Shown one piece after another: positions 1 through 9,233 of a stretch of DNA of 64,000 nucleotides; within the stretch, counting starts at the first letter, position 1; the number at the start of each line of letters is the position of its first letter. Where the stretch lies: positions 186,001 to 250,000 of the forward strand of contig NC_008048.1 in assembly GCF_000013985.1 (NCBI RefSeq), in the 5' to 3' direction. This DNA comes from Sphingopyxis alaskensis RB2256. Lineage in GTDB: Bacteria; Pseudomonadota; Alphaproteobacteria; Sphingomonadales; Sphingomonadaceae. The notes beneath the pieces are model-generated. The model made no database searches, was not told the origin of the DNA, and saw only the letters and a program-made list of their open reading frames with translations. The translations under genes and the position numbers were made by a program.

Positions 1-2
1 TT

Positions 3-1952
3 TATTCGGACTTCAAGGACGACCAGATCAAGCGCGGGATCGAACTGCCGCTCGCCTTCGGCGGCGCCGGGGTCAATGTCACCGACATCGACGAGAGCGG
101 CGAGTTCGTCTTTGCCCGTGCCGGAACCTTCACCAATGTCGAGGGCGTCGTGCGCAACGACGTGTTCGAGCGCAAGGCCAAGCTTTACAGCTTCGGATGG
201 AACAACCGCTGGGAAGGCGACGATGGCTGGAACGTCACCGCCGACGTCAGCCTGTCGAAGACCGACCGCAACGAGCTGATCTTTGAAAGCAATGCCGGCA
301 CTGGCCGCGGCGGCGGCGTCGGCGCGGTCGACACGATCGGTTTCCGTAGTGACCGTAATGGCACGGTGTTCAGCCCGACGCTCAACTATGGTGACTATGA
401 CCTCATCCAGCTCACCAGCCCGCTCGGCTGGGGCGGCGATCAGACGAGCGTTGACGGCCGCCGCATCCTTGGCGGGCAGGACGGTTATTACAACAACCGC
501 ATCATTGAGGACGAGCTGTGGCAATATCGCGTCGAGGTCGAACGCGAACTCGAAGGCTTTTTCCGCTCGGTCCAGTTCGGCGTCAACTACACCGATCGCT
601 CGAAAAGCCTCGTCCCCGACGAAGCCTTTGTCGGGCTCGTCGCCAACACCGACGGGTTGACCAGCGTGCCGGTGCCCGAACAGTTCCGCCTCGGCACCAC
701 CGACCTCGAATATCTCGGCCTCGGTCCCGTCATCAGCTACGATCCGCGCGACCTGCTTGCGGCCGGGCTCTACCAGTTGGTACCGAACCCCTATGGCGAT
801 GTGGTCGTCAAGGCCTATGATGTCTCCGAAAAGCTGATGACCACCTATGTTCAGGCGAATATCGACCATGAAATGGGCTCGTCGCTGCTCACGGGCAACA
901 TCGGCGTCCAGGCGATCTTCACCGACCAGAACTCGAACGGCGCGAGCGCGTCCTTCATCGGCACCAATCCCAATGGATCGCCCAACATCCAGGGCATCCC
1001 GCAGCGTCGCAGCACCGACTATGTCGATGTGCTGCCCAGCCTCAACCTGTCGCTGCGCACGGCGGGCGATTTCGTGATCCGGTTCAGCGCGGCGCGCGAG
1101 ATCATCCGCCCGCGCCTCGACGACATGCGCGCTTCGCTGAGCTATGGCACCACCGTCGGCGATCCGGGCGGCATGACCTGCCCAGCCGGACGGCTGTGCG
1201 CTGTCGTACGCGGCGATGCGGGCAATCCCGATCTCCGACCGTGGCGCGCCAACGCTGTCGATCTGACCTTCGAAAAATATTTCGGGTCAAAGGGTTATCT
1301 GGCGTTGCAACTCTTCTACAAGGATCTGAAGAGCTATATCTATAATCAGGCGATCCCCTTCGACTTCACCGGCTATCCGATCGCGCCGGTTGGTAATGAC
1401 TCGAACGGCAACCCGATCATCGTCAACTTTATGGGCACGGTGAACGCCCCGATCAACGGCGAGGGCGGCGAGCTCTACGGCGCCGAAGTCGCGGGCACCT
1501 TGCCCTTCGGCGAGATTGTCGGCGCGCTCGACGGCTTCGGTGTGACCGGCGGCGCTTCCTATACCAAGACGAAGATTGCGCCGACCCCCGGTGCGCCCGC
1601 GGAGGATATCCCCGGCTATTCGAAATGGGTCGCGAACGGCACCATCTTCTTCGAAAAATGGGGATTCAACGCCCGTGCCAGCGCACGTTACCGGTCGAGC
1701 TTCGTCGGCGAGCTGTCGGGCTTCGGTGGCAATCGTGTGCGCCGCCGCGCGCGGCCGGAAACGATCATCGACGCGCAGATCGGCTATGATTTCCAGCCGG
1801 GCAGCGCGCTCGAAGGCCTGTCGATCTTCGTGCAGGGCCAGAATCTGACCGACGAACCCTTCGTCACCGACGATCCGCGCGACGCGCGTGCGGTCATCGA
1901 CTATCAGGTCTATGGTCGCCGCTTCCTGGCGGGCGCCTCGTTCAAGTTCTGA
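3..1952 (+). CDS. TonB-dependent receptor, C-terminal part (cut by window start)
   Basis: The frame is open from base 3, so the gene begins upstream; 649 residues are visible. The sequence alternates aromatic/polar beta-strand segments with Gly/Asn/Asp-rich loops, as in a 22-strand outer membrane barrel, and it ends in the terminal Phe (GASFKF) typical of outer membrane proteins. The plug domain and TonB box lie outside the window. TonB receptors take up oligosaccharides or metal chelates across the outer membrane. The following genes are a halogenase-family protein and three alpha-glucan hydrolases, so the substrate is probably maltodextrin or a related glucan (inference from context). The gap to the next gene is 73 bp. 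Confidence 0.9.
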   Translation, partial: YSDFKDDQIKRGIELPLAFGGAGVNVTDIDESGEFVFARAGTFTNVEGVVRNDVFERKAKLYSFGWNNRWEGDDGWNVTADVSLSKTDRNELIFESNAGTGRGGGVGAVDTIGFRSDRNGTVFSPTLNYGDYDLIQLTSPLGWGGDQTSVDGRRILGGQDGYYNNRIIEDELWQYRVEVERELEGFFRSVQFGVNYTDRSKSLVPDEAFVGLVANTDGLTSVPVPEQFRLGTTDLEYLGLGPVISYDPRDLLAAGLYQLVPNPYGDVVVKAYDVSEKLMTTYVQANIDHEMGSSLLTGNIGVQAIFTDQNSNGASASFIGTNPNGSPNIQGIPQRRSTDYVDVLPSLNLSLRTAGDFVIRFSAAREIIRPRLDDMRASLSYGTTVGDPGGMTCPAGRLCAVVRGDAGNPDLRPWRANAVDLTFEKYFGSKGYLALQLFYKDLKSYIYNQAIPFDFTGYPIAPVGNDSNGNPIIVNFMGTVNAPINGEGGELYGAEVAGTLPFGEIVGALDGFGVTGGASYTKTKIAPTPGAPAEDIPGYSKWVANGTIFFEKWGFNARASARYRSSFVGELSGFGGNRVRRRARPETIIDAQIGYDFQPGSALEGLSIFVQGQNLTDEPFVTDDPRDARAVIDYQVYGRRFLAGASFKF

Positions 1953-2025
1953 TCCTCCCTGATGGGGGCGGCTGCGTCCAGCCGTCCCCATCATCTTGTT
2001 GCGTAAAGAGGCATTGGCCGATCAA

Positions 2026-3534
2026 ATGACCCCCATGCGGATCATCATCATCGGCGGCGGGACGGCAGGCTGGATGGCCGCCGCCTGCTTCACCCGCTTC
2101 CTGCCTCCCGGCTGGTCGGTCACGCTGGTCGAATCGGACGCGATCGGCACCGTCGGCGTGGGCGAGGCGACGATCCCGCAGATCCGCCTGTTCAATCAGG
2201 CGCTCGGCATCGACGAGGACGAGTTCCTCACCGCGACGCAGGGCACGATCAAGCTCGGCATCGAATTTGCGGACTGGACGCGCCCCGGCCACCGCTACAT
2301 GCACGCCTTCGGCGCGATCGGGCGCGGGCTCGGCCTGCTCGAGTTCCAGCATTACTGGCTGCGCGCGCGCGCCGCCGGGGTCGCGGGTGAGCTGGGCACC
2401 TATTCGCTCAACGAAACGGCCGCGCACGCGCGGCGGATGCAGCGCGGCGCCCCGCGCACCTCGCCGCACCTCGCCGAAATGCCCTATGCCTTTCACTTCG
2501 ACGCCGCGCTTTACGCTGCTTACCTGCGCCGCCGCGCCGAAGCGGGCGGTGCGCAGCGGGTCGAGGGCAAGGTCGCCGACGTTCGCCTCGACGGCGACAG
2601 CGGCAATGTCGCGGGGGTGACGCTCGACGACGGGCGCCGCATCGACGGCGATCTCTTCATCGACTGTTCGGGTTTTCGCGGCCTGCTGATCGAGGGCGCG
2701 CTGGCGACGGGTTATGACGACTGGTCGCGCTGGCTGATCAATGATCGCGCGATCGCGGTGCCCTGCGTGCACGGCGCCACGCCGCAGTTGCCGTGGACCG
2801 GCGCCACCGCGCGCGAGGCCGGCTGGCAATGGCGCATCCCGCTCCAGCATCGCATCGGCAACGGCTATGTCTATTCGTCGCATCATATTTCGGACGAAGA
2901 CGCCGAACGGACGCTGCTTGCCCATCTCGACGGCGCGCCGCAGGCGCAGCCCAACCGGCTGCGCTTCGTCAGCGGCAAGCGGCGCAAGCTGTGGAACCGC
3001 AACGTCGTCGCGCTGGGGCTGGCGAGCGGCTTCATGGAGCCGCTCGAATCGACGAGCATCCATCTCGTCCAGTCGGGCATCTCGCGGCTTTTGAAGATGC
3101 TTCCTGTCGGCGTCGCCGACCCCGCGGTTGCCGCCGAATATAATCGCCAGAGCGATTTTGAATGGGAACGCATCCGCGACTTCCTCATCCTGCACTTCAA
3201 GGCGACCGAGCGGCGCGACACGCGCTATTGGCAAGACCGCGCCGCCATGCCGATTCCCGACACGCTCGCCGCGAAGATCGATCAGTTCCGCGCGCAGGGG
3301 CTTATCTTTCGCGAGCATGAGGAATTGTTCACCGAATCGGGCTGGCTGCAGGTGCTCATCGGGCAGGGGATCGAACCCCGCGCCTGGCATCCCCTCGCCG
3401 ACGGGATCGGTGAGGCCGAGCTCGCCAAATATATGGCGGGGATTTCGCTGATGATCGAACGCGAGGTGGCAGTCATGCAAAGTTACGACGACTTCCTTGC
3501 CGCGACGCGGCCCGCCGCGGGGGTCGCGGCATGA
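2026..3534 (+). CDS. Tryptophan 7-halogenase family flavoprotein in a glucan-uptake operon
   Basis: 502 aa, close to the family length. Visible signatures are the FAD-binding GGGTAGWMAA (about residues 10-19), GEAT, the conserved lysine in QGTIKLG (K76, equivalent to PrnA K79), WQWRIP (267-272, the halogenase WxWxIP motif) and EPLEST with the catalytic glutamate (about 341). All diagnostic residues are therefore present, so an active FADH2-dependent halogenase is possible. Such genes recur beside TonB receptors in carbohydrate loci of Caulobacter, Xanthomonas and sphingomonads, where their substrate is unknown. ATG 2026 is preferred to an in-frame TTG at 1996; ATG 2035 is also possible. The stop overlaps the next ATG by 4 bp. 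Confidence 0.9.
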   Translation: MTPMRIIIIGGGTAGWMAAACFTRFLPPGWSVTLVESDAIGTVGVGEATIPQIRLFNQALGIDEDEFLTATQGTIKLGIEFADWTRPGHRYMHAFGAIGRGLGLLEFQHYWLRARAAGVAGELGTYSLNETAAHARRMQRGAPRTSPHLAEMPYAFHFDAALYAAYLRRRAEAGGAQRVEGKVADVRLDGDSGNVAGVTLDDGRRIDGDLFIDCSGFRGLLIEGALATGYDDWSRWLINDRAIAVPCVHGATPQLPWTGATAREAGWQWRIPLQHRIGNGYVYSSHHISDEDAERTLLAHLDGAPQAQPNRLRFVSGKRRKLWNRNVVALGLASGFMEPLESTSIHLVQSGISRLLKMLPVGVADPAVAAEYNRQSDFEWERIRDFLILHFKATERRDTRYWQDRAAMPIPDTLAAKIDQFRAQGLIFREHEELFTESGWLQVLIGQGIEPRAWHPLADGIGEAELAKYMAGISLMIEREVAVMQSYDDFLAATRPAAGVAA

Positions 3535-5333
3535 TGCGCCGCCTCGCCGCGTTCGCGCTGCTGCTCGCGCCGCTCCCCGTCGCGGCGGACGAGGCGGCGC
3601 TGCGCGTCCGCCCCGCAAACGACGAGATCATCTATTTCGTGCTTCCCGACCGTTTCGAGAATGGCGATGCGTCGAACGATAGAGGCGGGCTGAAAGGCGA
3701 TCGCCTCGCCACCGGCTATGACCCCGCGGCGAAGGGCTTTTTTCACGGCGGCGACCTTGCGGGCCTCACGAAGCGGCTGGGCTATATCCAGGGGCTCGGC
3801 GCCACGGCGATCTGGTTCGCCCCCATTTTCAAGAACAAGCCGGTGCAGGGCGCGCCGGGGCAGGAAAGCGCGGGCTATCACGGCTATTGGGTGACCGACT
3901 TCACGCAGGTCGATCCGCATTTCGGCACGAATGCGGAGTTCAAGGCCTTTGTCGACGCGGCGCACGCCCGCGGCATGAAGGTCTATATGGACATCATCGC
4001 CAACCACACCGCCGACGTCATCACCTACAAGGAAGGCGCGGCCACGGATTTCCGCTACCGCAGCCTTGCCGACTATCCCTGGTCGCGCCGCGGCGGGGTC
4101 GATGGCCCGGCGATCAACCCCGGCTTTGCCGGCGACGGGGTCGCGAGTGCGGACAATTGGGCAAAGCTCACCGATCCCGCCTTCGCCTACACGCCCGTGG
4201 TGCCGAAGGGCGAGGAGCGGGTGAAGGTGCCCGCATGGCTCAACGACCCCATTTATTATCACAATCGCGGCAACAGCGACTGGGTGGGCGAATCCGCCCT
4301 CTATGGCGACTTTGCCGGGCTCGACGATCTGGCGACCGAAAATCCGCGTGTGGTGCAGGGCTTCATCGACATCTTCGGTCGCTGGATCGACGAGTTCGGC
4401 ATCGACGGTTTCCGCATCGACACCGCCAAACATGTGAACCCGGAGTTCTGGCGCGCCTTCGTCCCCGCGATGCAGGCGCGGGCGAAGGCGCGCGGTATCC
4501 CGAACTTTCACATCTTCGGCGAAGTCTATATCGACGGCGTCGATCCGGGGGCGCTCGCCGCCTGGACGCACAGCGCGGGCCTGCCCGCCGTGCTCGATTT
4601 CAGCTTCGCGCGCGCGGTGATCGACAGCGTCAGCGGGACCAGGGGCACCGACTTGTTCGCGCGGCTGTTCGACGGTGACGTGCTGTACAAGGGCGGCGCC
4701 GACGCGGCGCTCCAACTGCCGACCTTCCTCGGCAATCACGACATGGGCCGCTTTGCGATGTTCGTGAAACAGGCGAACCCGGATGCGGACGACGCCGAAC
4801 TGCTCGCGCGGACGATGCTCGGCCATGCGATGCTGCTGACGCTGCGCGGGGTGCCGACCATCTATTATGGCGACGAACAGGGTTTCGTCTCCGACGGCCA
4901 CGACCAGCTCGCGCGCGAGGACATGTTCGCGTCAAAGGTTGCCGTCTATAACGACAACGACCTGATCGGCACCGACGCGACCACCGCCGATGCCAATTTC
5001 GACACCGCGCACCCGCTCTATCGGCATATCGCGGCGCTGGCGGGTATCCGCCGGAGCACCCCCGCGCTGATGCGCGGCGCAACGAAATTGCGTGCTTTCT
5101 CCGACAAGCCCGGTCTGCTCGCGGTGTCGCGCTTCGACCCCGACACGGGGCGCGAGGTCGTGCTCGCCTATAATACGTCTGCGGCGCCGTTGCGGGCGAC
5201 GATCTCCGTCGATATGAAAAGCGCGGCCTTCACCGCGCTCCACGGCGATTGTCCGGCCCGCCCCGTGGCGCCGGGCAGCCTCTCTATTTCTCTCCCCGCC
5301 TTCGGCACGCTCATCTGCCAGGCCAGCGAATAA
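3531..5333 (+). CDS. Secreted GH13 alpha-amylase
   Basis: 600 aa. The N-terminus is a signal peptide (MMRR, hydrophobic stretch, AAD at about 18-20), so the enzyme is periplasmic or surface-exposed. The GH13 regions are in order: DIIANHT (154-160), GFRID with nucleophile D297, the general acid E331 in FGEVY, and GNHD with D404. It should hydrolyse internal alpha-1,4 bonds of starch or maltodextrin; exact specificity (amylase, neopullulanase or cyclomaltodextrinase) cannot be read from sequence alone. It overlaps the halogenase gene by ATGA and sits 11 bp before the next GH13 gene, which indicates one transcript. Confidence 0.93.
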   Translation: MMRRLAAFALLLAPLPVAADEAALRVRPANDEIIYFVLPDRFENGDASNDRGGLKGDRLATGYDPAAKGFFHGGDLAGLTKRLGYIQGLGATAIWFAPIFKNKPVQGAPGQESAGYHGYWVTDFTQVDPHFGTNAEFKAFVDAAHARGMKVYMDIIANHTADVITYKEGAATDFRYRSLADYPWSRRGGVDGPAINPGFAGDGVASADNWAKLTDPAFAYTPVVPKGEERVKVPAWLNDPIYYHNRGNSDWVGESALYGDFAGLDDLATENPRVVQGFIDIFGRWIDEFGIDGFRIDTAKHVNPEFWRAFVPAMQARAKARGIPNFHIFGEVYIDGVDPGALAAWTHSAGLPAVLDFSFARAVIDSVSGTRGTDLFARLFDGDVLYKGGADAALQLPTFLGNHDMGRFAMFVKQANPDADDAELLARTMLGHAMLLTLRGVPTIYYGDEQGFVSDGHDQLAREDMFASKVAVYNDNDLIGTDATTADANFDTAHPLYRHIAALAGIRRSTPALMRGATKLRAFSDKPGLLAVSRFDPDTGREVVLAYNTSAAPLRATISVDMKSAAFTALHGDCPARPVAPGSLSISLPAFGTLICQASE

Positions 5334-5344
5334 GCGATCATAGC

Positions 5345-6988
5345 GTGACACCCTACCAGCCCCTTGCCCAGGACCAGCTTGCGCCCGCCGCGGATGCCGA
5401 CACCCCATGGTGGAAGGGGGCGGCGATCTATCAGGTCTATCCGCGCAGCTTTGCCGATTCGAACGGCGACGGTGTGGGCGACCTTGCGGGGATCACCGCA
5501 AGGCTCGACCATATCGCCTCGCTTGGTGTCGATGCGATCTGGCTGTCGCCCTTCTATCCCTCGCCGATGGACGATTTCGGATACGACATCGCCGATTATT
5601 GCGGTGTCGATCCGATCTTCGGGACGCTCGCCGATTTCGACGCACTGGTGGCGCGCGCGCATGCGCTGGGGCTGAAGGTCACCACCGACCTCGTGTTCGC
5701 GCACACCTCCGACCGGCACGCCTGGTTTGCGGAGAGCCGCGCGAGCAAGGATAATGACAAGGCCGACTGGTATGTCTGGGCCGACGCGCGGGCGGACGGT
5801 TCGCCGCCGACCAACTGGCAGTCGGTGTTCGGCGGTCCGGCGTGGACGTGGGACGCGCGCCGCGGCCAATATTATATGCACAATTTCCTGAGCTCGCAGC
5901 CGCAGCTCAACGTCCACAACCGCGATGTACAGGACGCGCTGCTCGGCGTCGTGCGCTTCTGGCTCGACCGCGGCGTCGACGGCTTTCGCATCGACGCGAT
6001 CAATTTCGCGATGCACGACCCCGAGTTTCGCGACAATCCGCCCGCGCCGCCGTCGAACAAGGTCCGCACGCGCCCCTTCGATTTCCAGCAGAAAATCTAT
6101 AACCAGTCGCACCCCGACATTGCGCTCTTCCTCGAACGCATCCGCGCGCTCACCGACGAGCGCGAGGGGTGCTTCACCGTGGCCGAGGTCGGCGGCGACG
6201 ATGCGATGCGCGAAATGAAGCTCTTCACGGCGGGCGAGACGCGCCTCAACAGCGCCTATGGCTTCGACTTTCTCTATGCCGACCGGCTGACGCCGCAACT
6301 CGTGCGCGAGGCGGCCGAGGCATGGCCCGACGCGCCGGGCATCGGCTGGCCGAGCTGGGCGTTCGAGAATCACGACGCGCCGCGCGCGCTGTCGCGCTGG
6401 ACTCCGCAAGACGTCGACCGCGACGCCTTTGCGCGCATGAAGATGGCACTGCTCTGCGCGCTCCGCGGCAATATCATCATCTATAATGGCGAGGAACTGG
6501 GGCTCGACCAGGTCGATATTCCCTTCGATCAGGTCAAGGATCCCGAAGCGCGCAAGAACTGGCCGCTCACCCTGTCGCGCGATGGCGCGCGCACGCCGCT
6601 GCCCTGGGCGGCGGCGGCGGCGAACGCCGGTTTTTCGGAGGCCGACCCCTGGCTGCCGCTCGGCCCGTCGCACCGCGATCTGGCGGTCGACCGGCAACAG
6701 GATGATCCCGCGTCGCTGCTCAACCTCACGCGCCGCCTCGTTGCGCTGCGCGCCGCGCACCCCGCGCTCCGCCTCGGCGGCAACGCCAACTGGGTGGCCG
6801 AGGGCGACCTGCTCGCCTTCGACCGCGTCGCGGGGGAGCAGCGCATTCGCTGTCTTTTCAACTTCGGCGGCGGCGCGATCGGGATTTCGGCGCTTGCCGA
6901 CGGCCGCGCGCCGCTGATCGCGCTGAACGGCGCCGACACCGCACAGTTGCCGCCATGCGGCGCGCTCTGGCTCAAAATGGAAGGATGA
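5345..6988 (+). CDS. GH13 alpha-glucosidase (oligo-1,6-/alpha-1,4-glucosidase type)
   Basis: 547 aa from a GTG start at 5345; the longer frame from 5249 would run 85 bp back into the amylase gene and its extra residues are not enzyme-like. The protein starts the barrel at once (WWKGAAIYQVYPRSF) and has no signal peptide, so it is cytoplasmic. Catalytic sites: nucleophile D217 in GFRID, acid E281 in VAEVGG, and D344 in FENHD. The DLVFAHTS region I and a QPQLN motif resemble exo-acting oligosaccharide glucosidases. It would convert imported maltodextrins to glucose. It overlaps the next gene by ATGA if that gene starts at 6985. Confidence 0.92.
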   Translation: MTPYQPLAQDQLAPAADADTPWWKGAAIYQVYPRSFADSNGDGVGDLAGITARLDHIASLGVDAIWLSPFYPSPMDDFGYDIADYCGVDPIFGTLADFDALVARAHALGLKVTTDLVFAHTSDRHAWFAESRASKDNDKADWYVWADARADGSPPTNWQSVFGGPAWTWDARRGQYYMHNFLSSQPQLNVHNRDVQDALLGVVRFWLDRGVDGFRIDAINFAMHDPEFRDNPPAPPSNKVRTRPFDFQQKIYNQSHPDIALFLERIRALTDEREGCFTVAEVGGDDAMREMKLFTAGETRLNSAYGFDFLYADRLTPQLVREAAEAWPDAPGIGWPSWAFENHDAPRALSRWTPQDVDRDAFARMKMALLCALRGNIIIYNGEELGLDQVDIPFDQVKDPEARKNWPLTLSRDGARTPLPWAAAAANAGFSEADPWLPLGPSHRDLAVDRQQDDPASLLNLTRRLVALRAAHPALRLGGNANWVAEGDLLAFDRVAGEQRIRCLFNFGGGAIGISALADGRAPLIALNGADTAQLPPCGALWLKMEG

Positions 6989-6990
6989 TC

Positions 6991-9033
6991 ATGCTCCGTC
7001 TCGCCCCCCTCGCGCTCCTCGCCGCCGCTGCGGCTCCCGCCGCCGCGCAGCAGGCGCCCGCGCCGGTCACCGCGACCTCGCCCGACCGCAGCCTGGTCCT
7101 GACCGTCACGACCGACAATGACGCGCGCCCGACCTGGTCGCTCTCGCGCAAGGGCAAGCTGCTGATCGCGCCATCGAAACTGGGGTTCCTGATGGCCGAT
7201 CGCGTCGGGCTTCAGCGCGGTTTCCGGATCGAGGGCAGTGAAACCGCCAGTGCCGACAGCCGCTGGGAACAGCCGTGGGGGGAGCGCCGCTTTGTGCGCG
7301 ACCAGCATAATGAGCTGCTCGTCCGGTTCCGTCAGCACGAAAGCTGGGGCGGCCATGCGATGAACGTGCGCTTCCGCCTGTTCGACGACGGCATCGGCTT
7401 CCGCTACGAACTGCCCGAACAGGAGGGGCTCAAGACCGCGAAGATCGCCGACGAGATCACCGAGTTCGACATCGCGGCCGAGGGCACCGCATGGTGGATC
7501 GCGGGCGGCGAATGGAACCGTTACGAACAGGTCTATCAGCAGACGCCGATCGACGCGGTATCGACCGCGCACACGCCGATCACGATGCGCCTTGCCGACG
7601 GCACGCACCTCGCGTTCCACGAAGCCGCGCTCGTCGATTATGCCGGCATGTGGCTGAAACGCGTCGAGGGACGCAAGTTCCGCGCGACGCTGGCGCCTTC
7701 GTCGCAGGGCCCGCGCGTCGTGCGCGACCTGCCCTTTGCGACGCCGTGGCGGACGATCCGCATTTCGGACGATGCTGCGGGGCTGGTCGAAAGCGACCTC
7801 GAACTCAACCTCAACGAACCGAACAAACTGGGCGATGTAAGCTGGGTCAAGCCGATGAAATATATCGGCATCTGGTGGGGCATGATCCGCGGCCCGTGGA
7901 GCTGGGCCGAAGGGCCGAACCATGGCGCGACGACCGAACGCACCAAGCAATATATCGATTTCGCGGCCAAGCATGGCTTCGGCGGCGTGCTCGTCGAGGG
8001 CTGGAACAAGGGCTGGAACAGCAACTGGTTCGGCCATGGCGACGCCTATAGCTTCACCGAAGCCTATCCCGATTTCGACCTCAAAGCCGTCACTGACTAT
8101 GCGCGCAAGAAAGGCGTGACCTTGATCGGTCATCACGAAACCGGCGGCAATATCGCGGTATATGAGGCACAGCTTGACGATGCGATGAAGCTCTATGGCC
8201 AGCTTGGCGTCAGGGCGGTCAAGACCGGCTATGTCGCCGATGCCGGCGGTATCATCGCGCCGGGCGCGACGCCCGGCAGCAAGGCGATGGAATGGCACGA
8301 CGGCCAGCGCCAGGTGCAGCATCACCAAAAGGTCGTCGAGACGGCGGCGAAATACAAGGTCGCGGTCAATCCGCACGAACCGGTGAAGGATACGGGGCTT
8401 CGCCGCACCTGGCCCAACTGGGTCGCCCGCGAAGGCGCCCGCGGCATGGAATATAATGCCTGGGGCGCCTTCGCCAACAATCCCGACCACGAACCCACGC
8501 TCGTCTACACGCGGATGCTGTCAGGGCCGATGGACTATACGCCAGGGGTGTTCAGCCTGAAGGGGGCCGAGGATGTTCCGATGACCTCGACCCTCGCGAA
8601 GCAGCTCGGCCTCTATCTCGCCATCTATTCGCCGATCCAGATGGCGGCCGACTTTATCGAGAATCTGGAAGCGCACCCGCGCGAGCTTGCATTTGTGAAA
8701 CAGGTGCCGACCGACTGGGCCGAAAGCCACCTGATCGCGGGCGCGGTCGGCGACTATGCGATCTTCGCGCGCAAGGACCGGAAAAGCGCCGACTGGTATG
8801 TCGGCGGCGTCAACGACGGCACCGAACGCACGCTGACGCTGTCGTTCGATTTCCTCGATCCCGGCAAGACCTATACCGCGACGATCTGGAAGGATGGCGA
8901 CGGCGCCACCTATCTGACCGACGCGCGCCGCAACATCGCCTATGACACGATCAAGGTGAAAAAGGGCGACACGTACAAGCTCTGGCTTGCCCCCGGCGGC
9001 GGCGCGGCAATGCGGGTGACGCCCGGCCGCTAA
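6991..9033 (+). CDS. GH97 family alpha-glucosidase (SusB-like), periplasmic
   Basis: 680 aa with a clear signal peptide (LRLAPLALLAAAAAPAAAQ). Ordered GH97 features include the N-terminal beta-sandwich, the barrel segment VEGWNKGWN, and NPHEPVKDTGLRRTWPN, whose Glu aligns with the SusB base, followed by EGARGMEYNAW and YSPIQMAAD. Keeping that Glu suggests the inverting, glucoamylase-like branch of the family. The product would be glucose released from maltodextrin in the periplasm. ATG 6991 has GGAAGG six bases upstream; ATG 6985 overlaps the previous stop and is the alternative. It ends the operon, followed by a palindromic repeat. Confidence 0.92.
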   Translation: MLRLAPLALLAAAAAPAAAQQAPAPVTATSPDRSLVLTVTTDNDARPTWSLSRKGKLLIAPSKLGFLMADRVGLQRGFRIEGSETASADSRWEQPWGERRFVRDQHNELLVRFRQHESWGGHAMNVRFRLFDDGIGFRYELPEQEGLKTAKIADEITEFDIAAEGTAWWIAGGEWNRYEQVYQQTPIDAVSTAHTPITMRLADGTHLAFHEAALVDYAGMWLKRVEGRKFRATLAPSSQGPRVVRDLPFATPWRTIRISDDAAGLVESDLELNLNEPNKLGDVSWVKPMKYIGIWWGMIRGPWSWAEGPNHGATTERTKQYIDFAAKHGFGGVLVEGWNKGWNSNWFGHGDAYSFTEAYPDFDLKAVTDYARKKGVTLIGHHETGGNIAVYEAQLDDAMKLYGQLGVRAVKTGYVADAGGIIAPGATPGSKAMEWHDGQRQVQHHQKVVETAAKYKVAVNPHEPVKDTGLRRTWPNWVAREGARGMEYNAWGAFANNPDHEPTLVYTRMLSGPMDYTPGVFSLKGAEDVPMTSTLAKQLGLYLAIYSPIQMAADFIENLEAHPRELAFVKQVPTDWAESHLIAGAVGDYAIFARKDRKSADWYVGGVNDGTERTLTLSFDFLDPGKTYTATIWKDGDGATYLTDARRNIAYDTIKVKKGDTYKLWLAPGGGAAMRVTPGR

Positions 9034-9070
9034 GGCGGGCGCGGGCTCGGCCGGACCAGCCCCCTTTTTC

Positions 9071-9148
9071 GTCATTCCGGCGAAGGCCGGAATCCCGCCC
9101 TCGCGCTCCAAGGCAACGGCGAGATTCCGGCCTTCGCCGGAATGGCGA
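9071..9148. repeat. Palindromic intergenic repeat, family A (copy A1)
   Basis: Two arms, ATTCCGGCGAAGGCCGGAAT (9074-9093) and its exact reverse complement (9124-9143). Each arm is itself an 8-bp palindrome around a GAAG/CTTC loop, so the unit can fold as two small hairpins or one long one. The same design recurs at 18103, 24538 and 59875 with base changes that keep pairing. It resembles REP/BIME elements. It sits after the glucan operon and may act as a transcript end. Confidence 0.85.
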
Positions 9149-9233
9149 GATTATTGAGGCTGGTCGTTTGCAGTCGCGCACGCCGCACCAAAGAGCGGTG
9201 GCCAGCCGCCGGGCGCTGTGCTTAGATGCGTCC

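Noticed and set aside
2026-3534. Halogenated natural-product gene cluster.
   Set aside because: No PKS, NRPS or tailoring genes; neighbours are glycan-uptake genes, a known context for this family.
1942-3618. Long minus-strand open frame (558 codons) opposite the halogenase gene, and similar ones at 6529-8490 and 20181-22805.
   Set aside because: They are mirror frames of strongly supported genes in high-GC DNA; their translations are Arg/Ala/Asp-rich, with no family motif and no ribosome site.
5249-5344. Extended N-terminus for the GH13 alpha-glucosidase.
   Set aside because: It would overlap the amylase gene by 85 bp and adds residues unlike the family; GTG 5345 is better placed.
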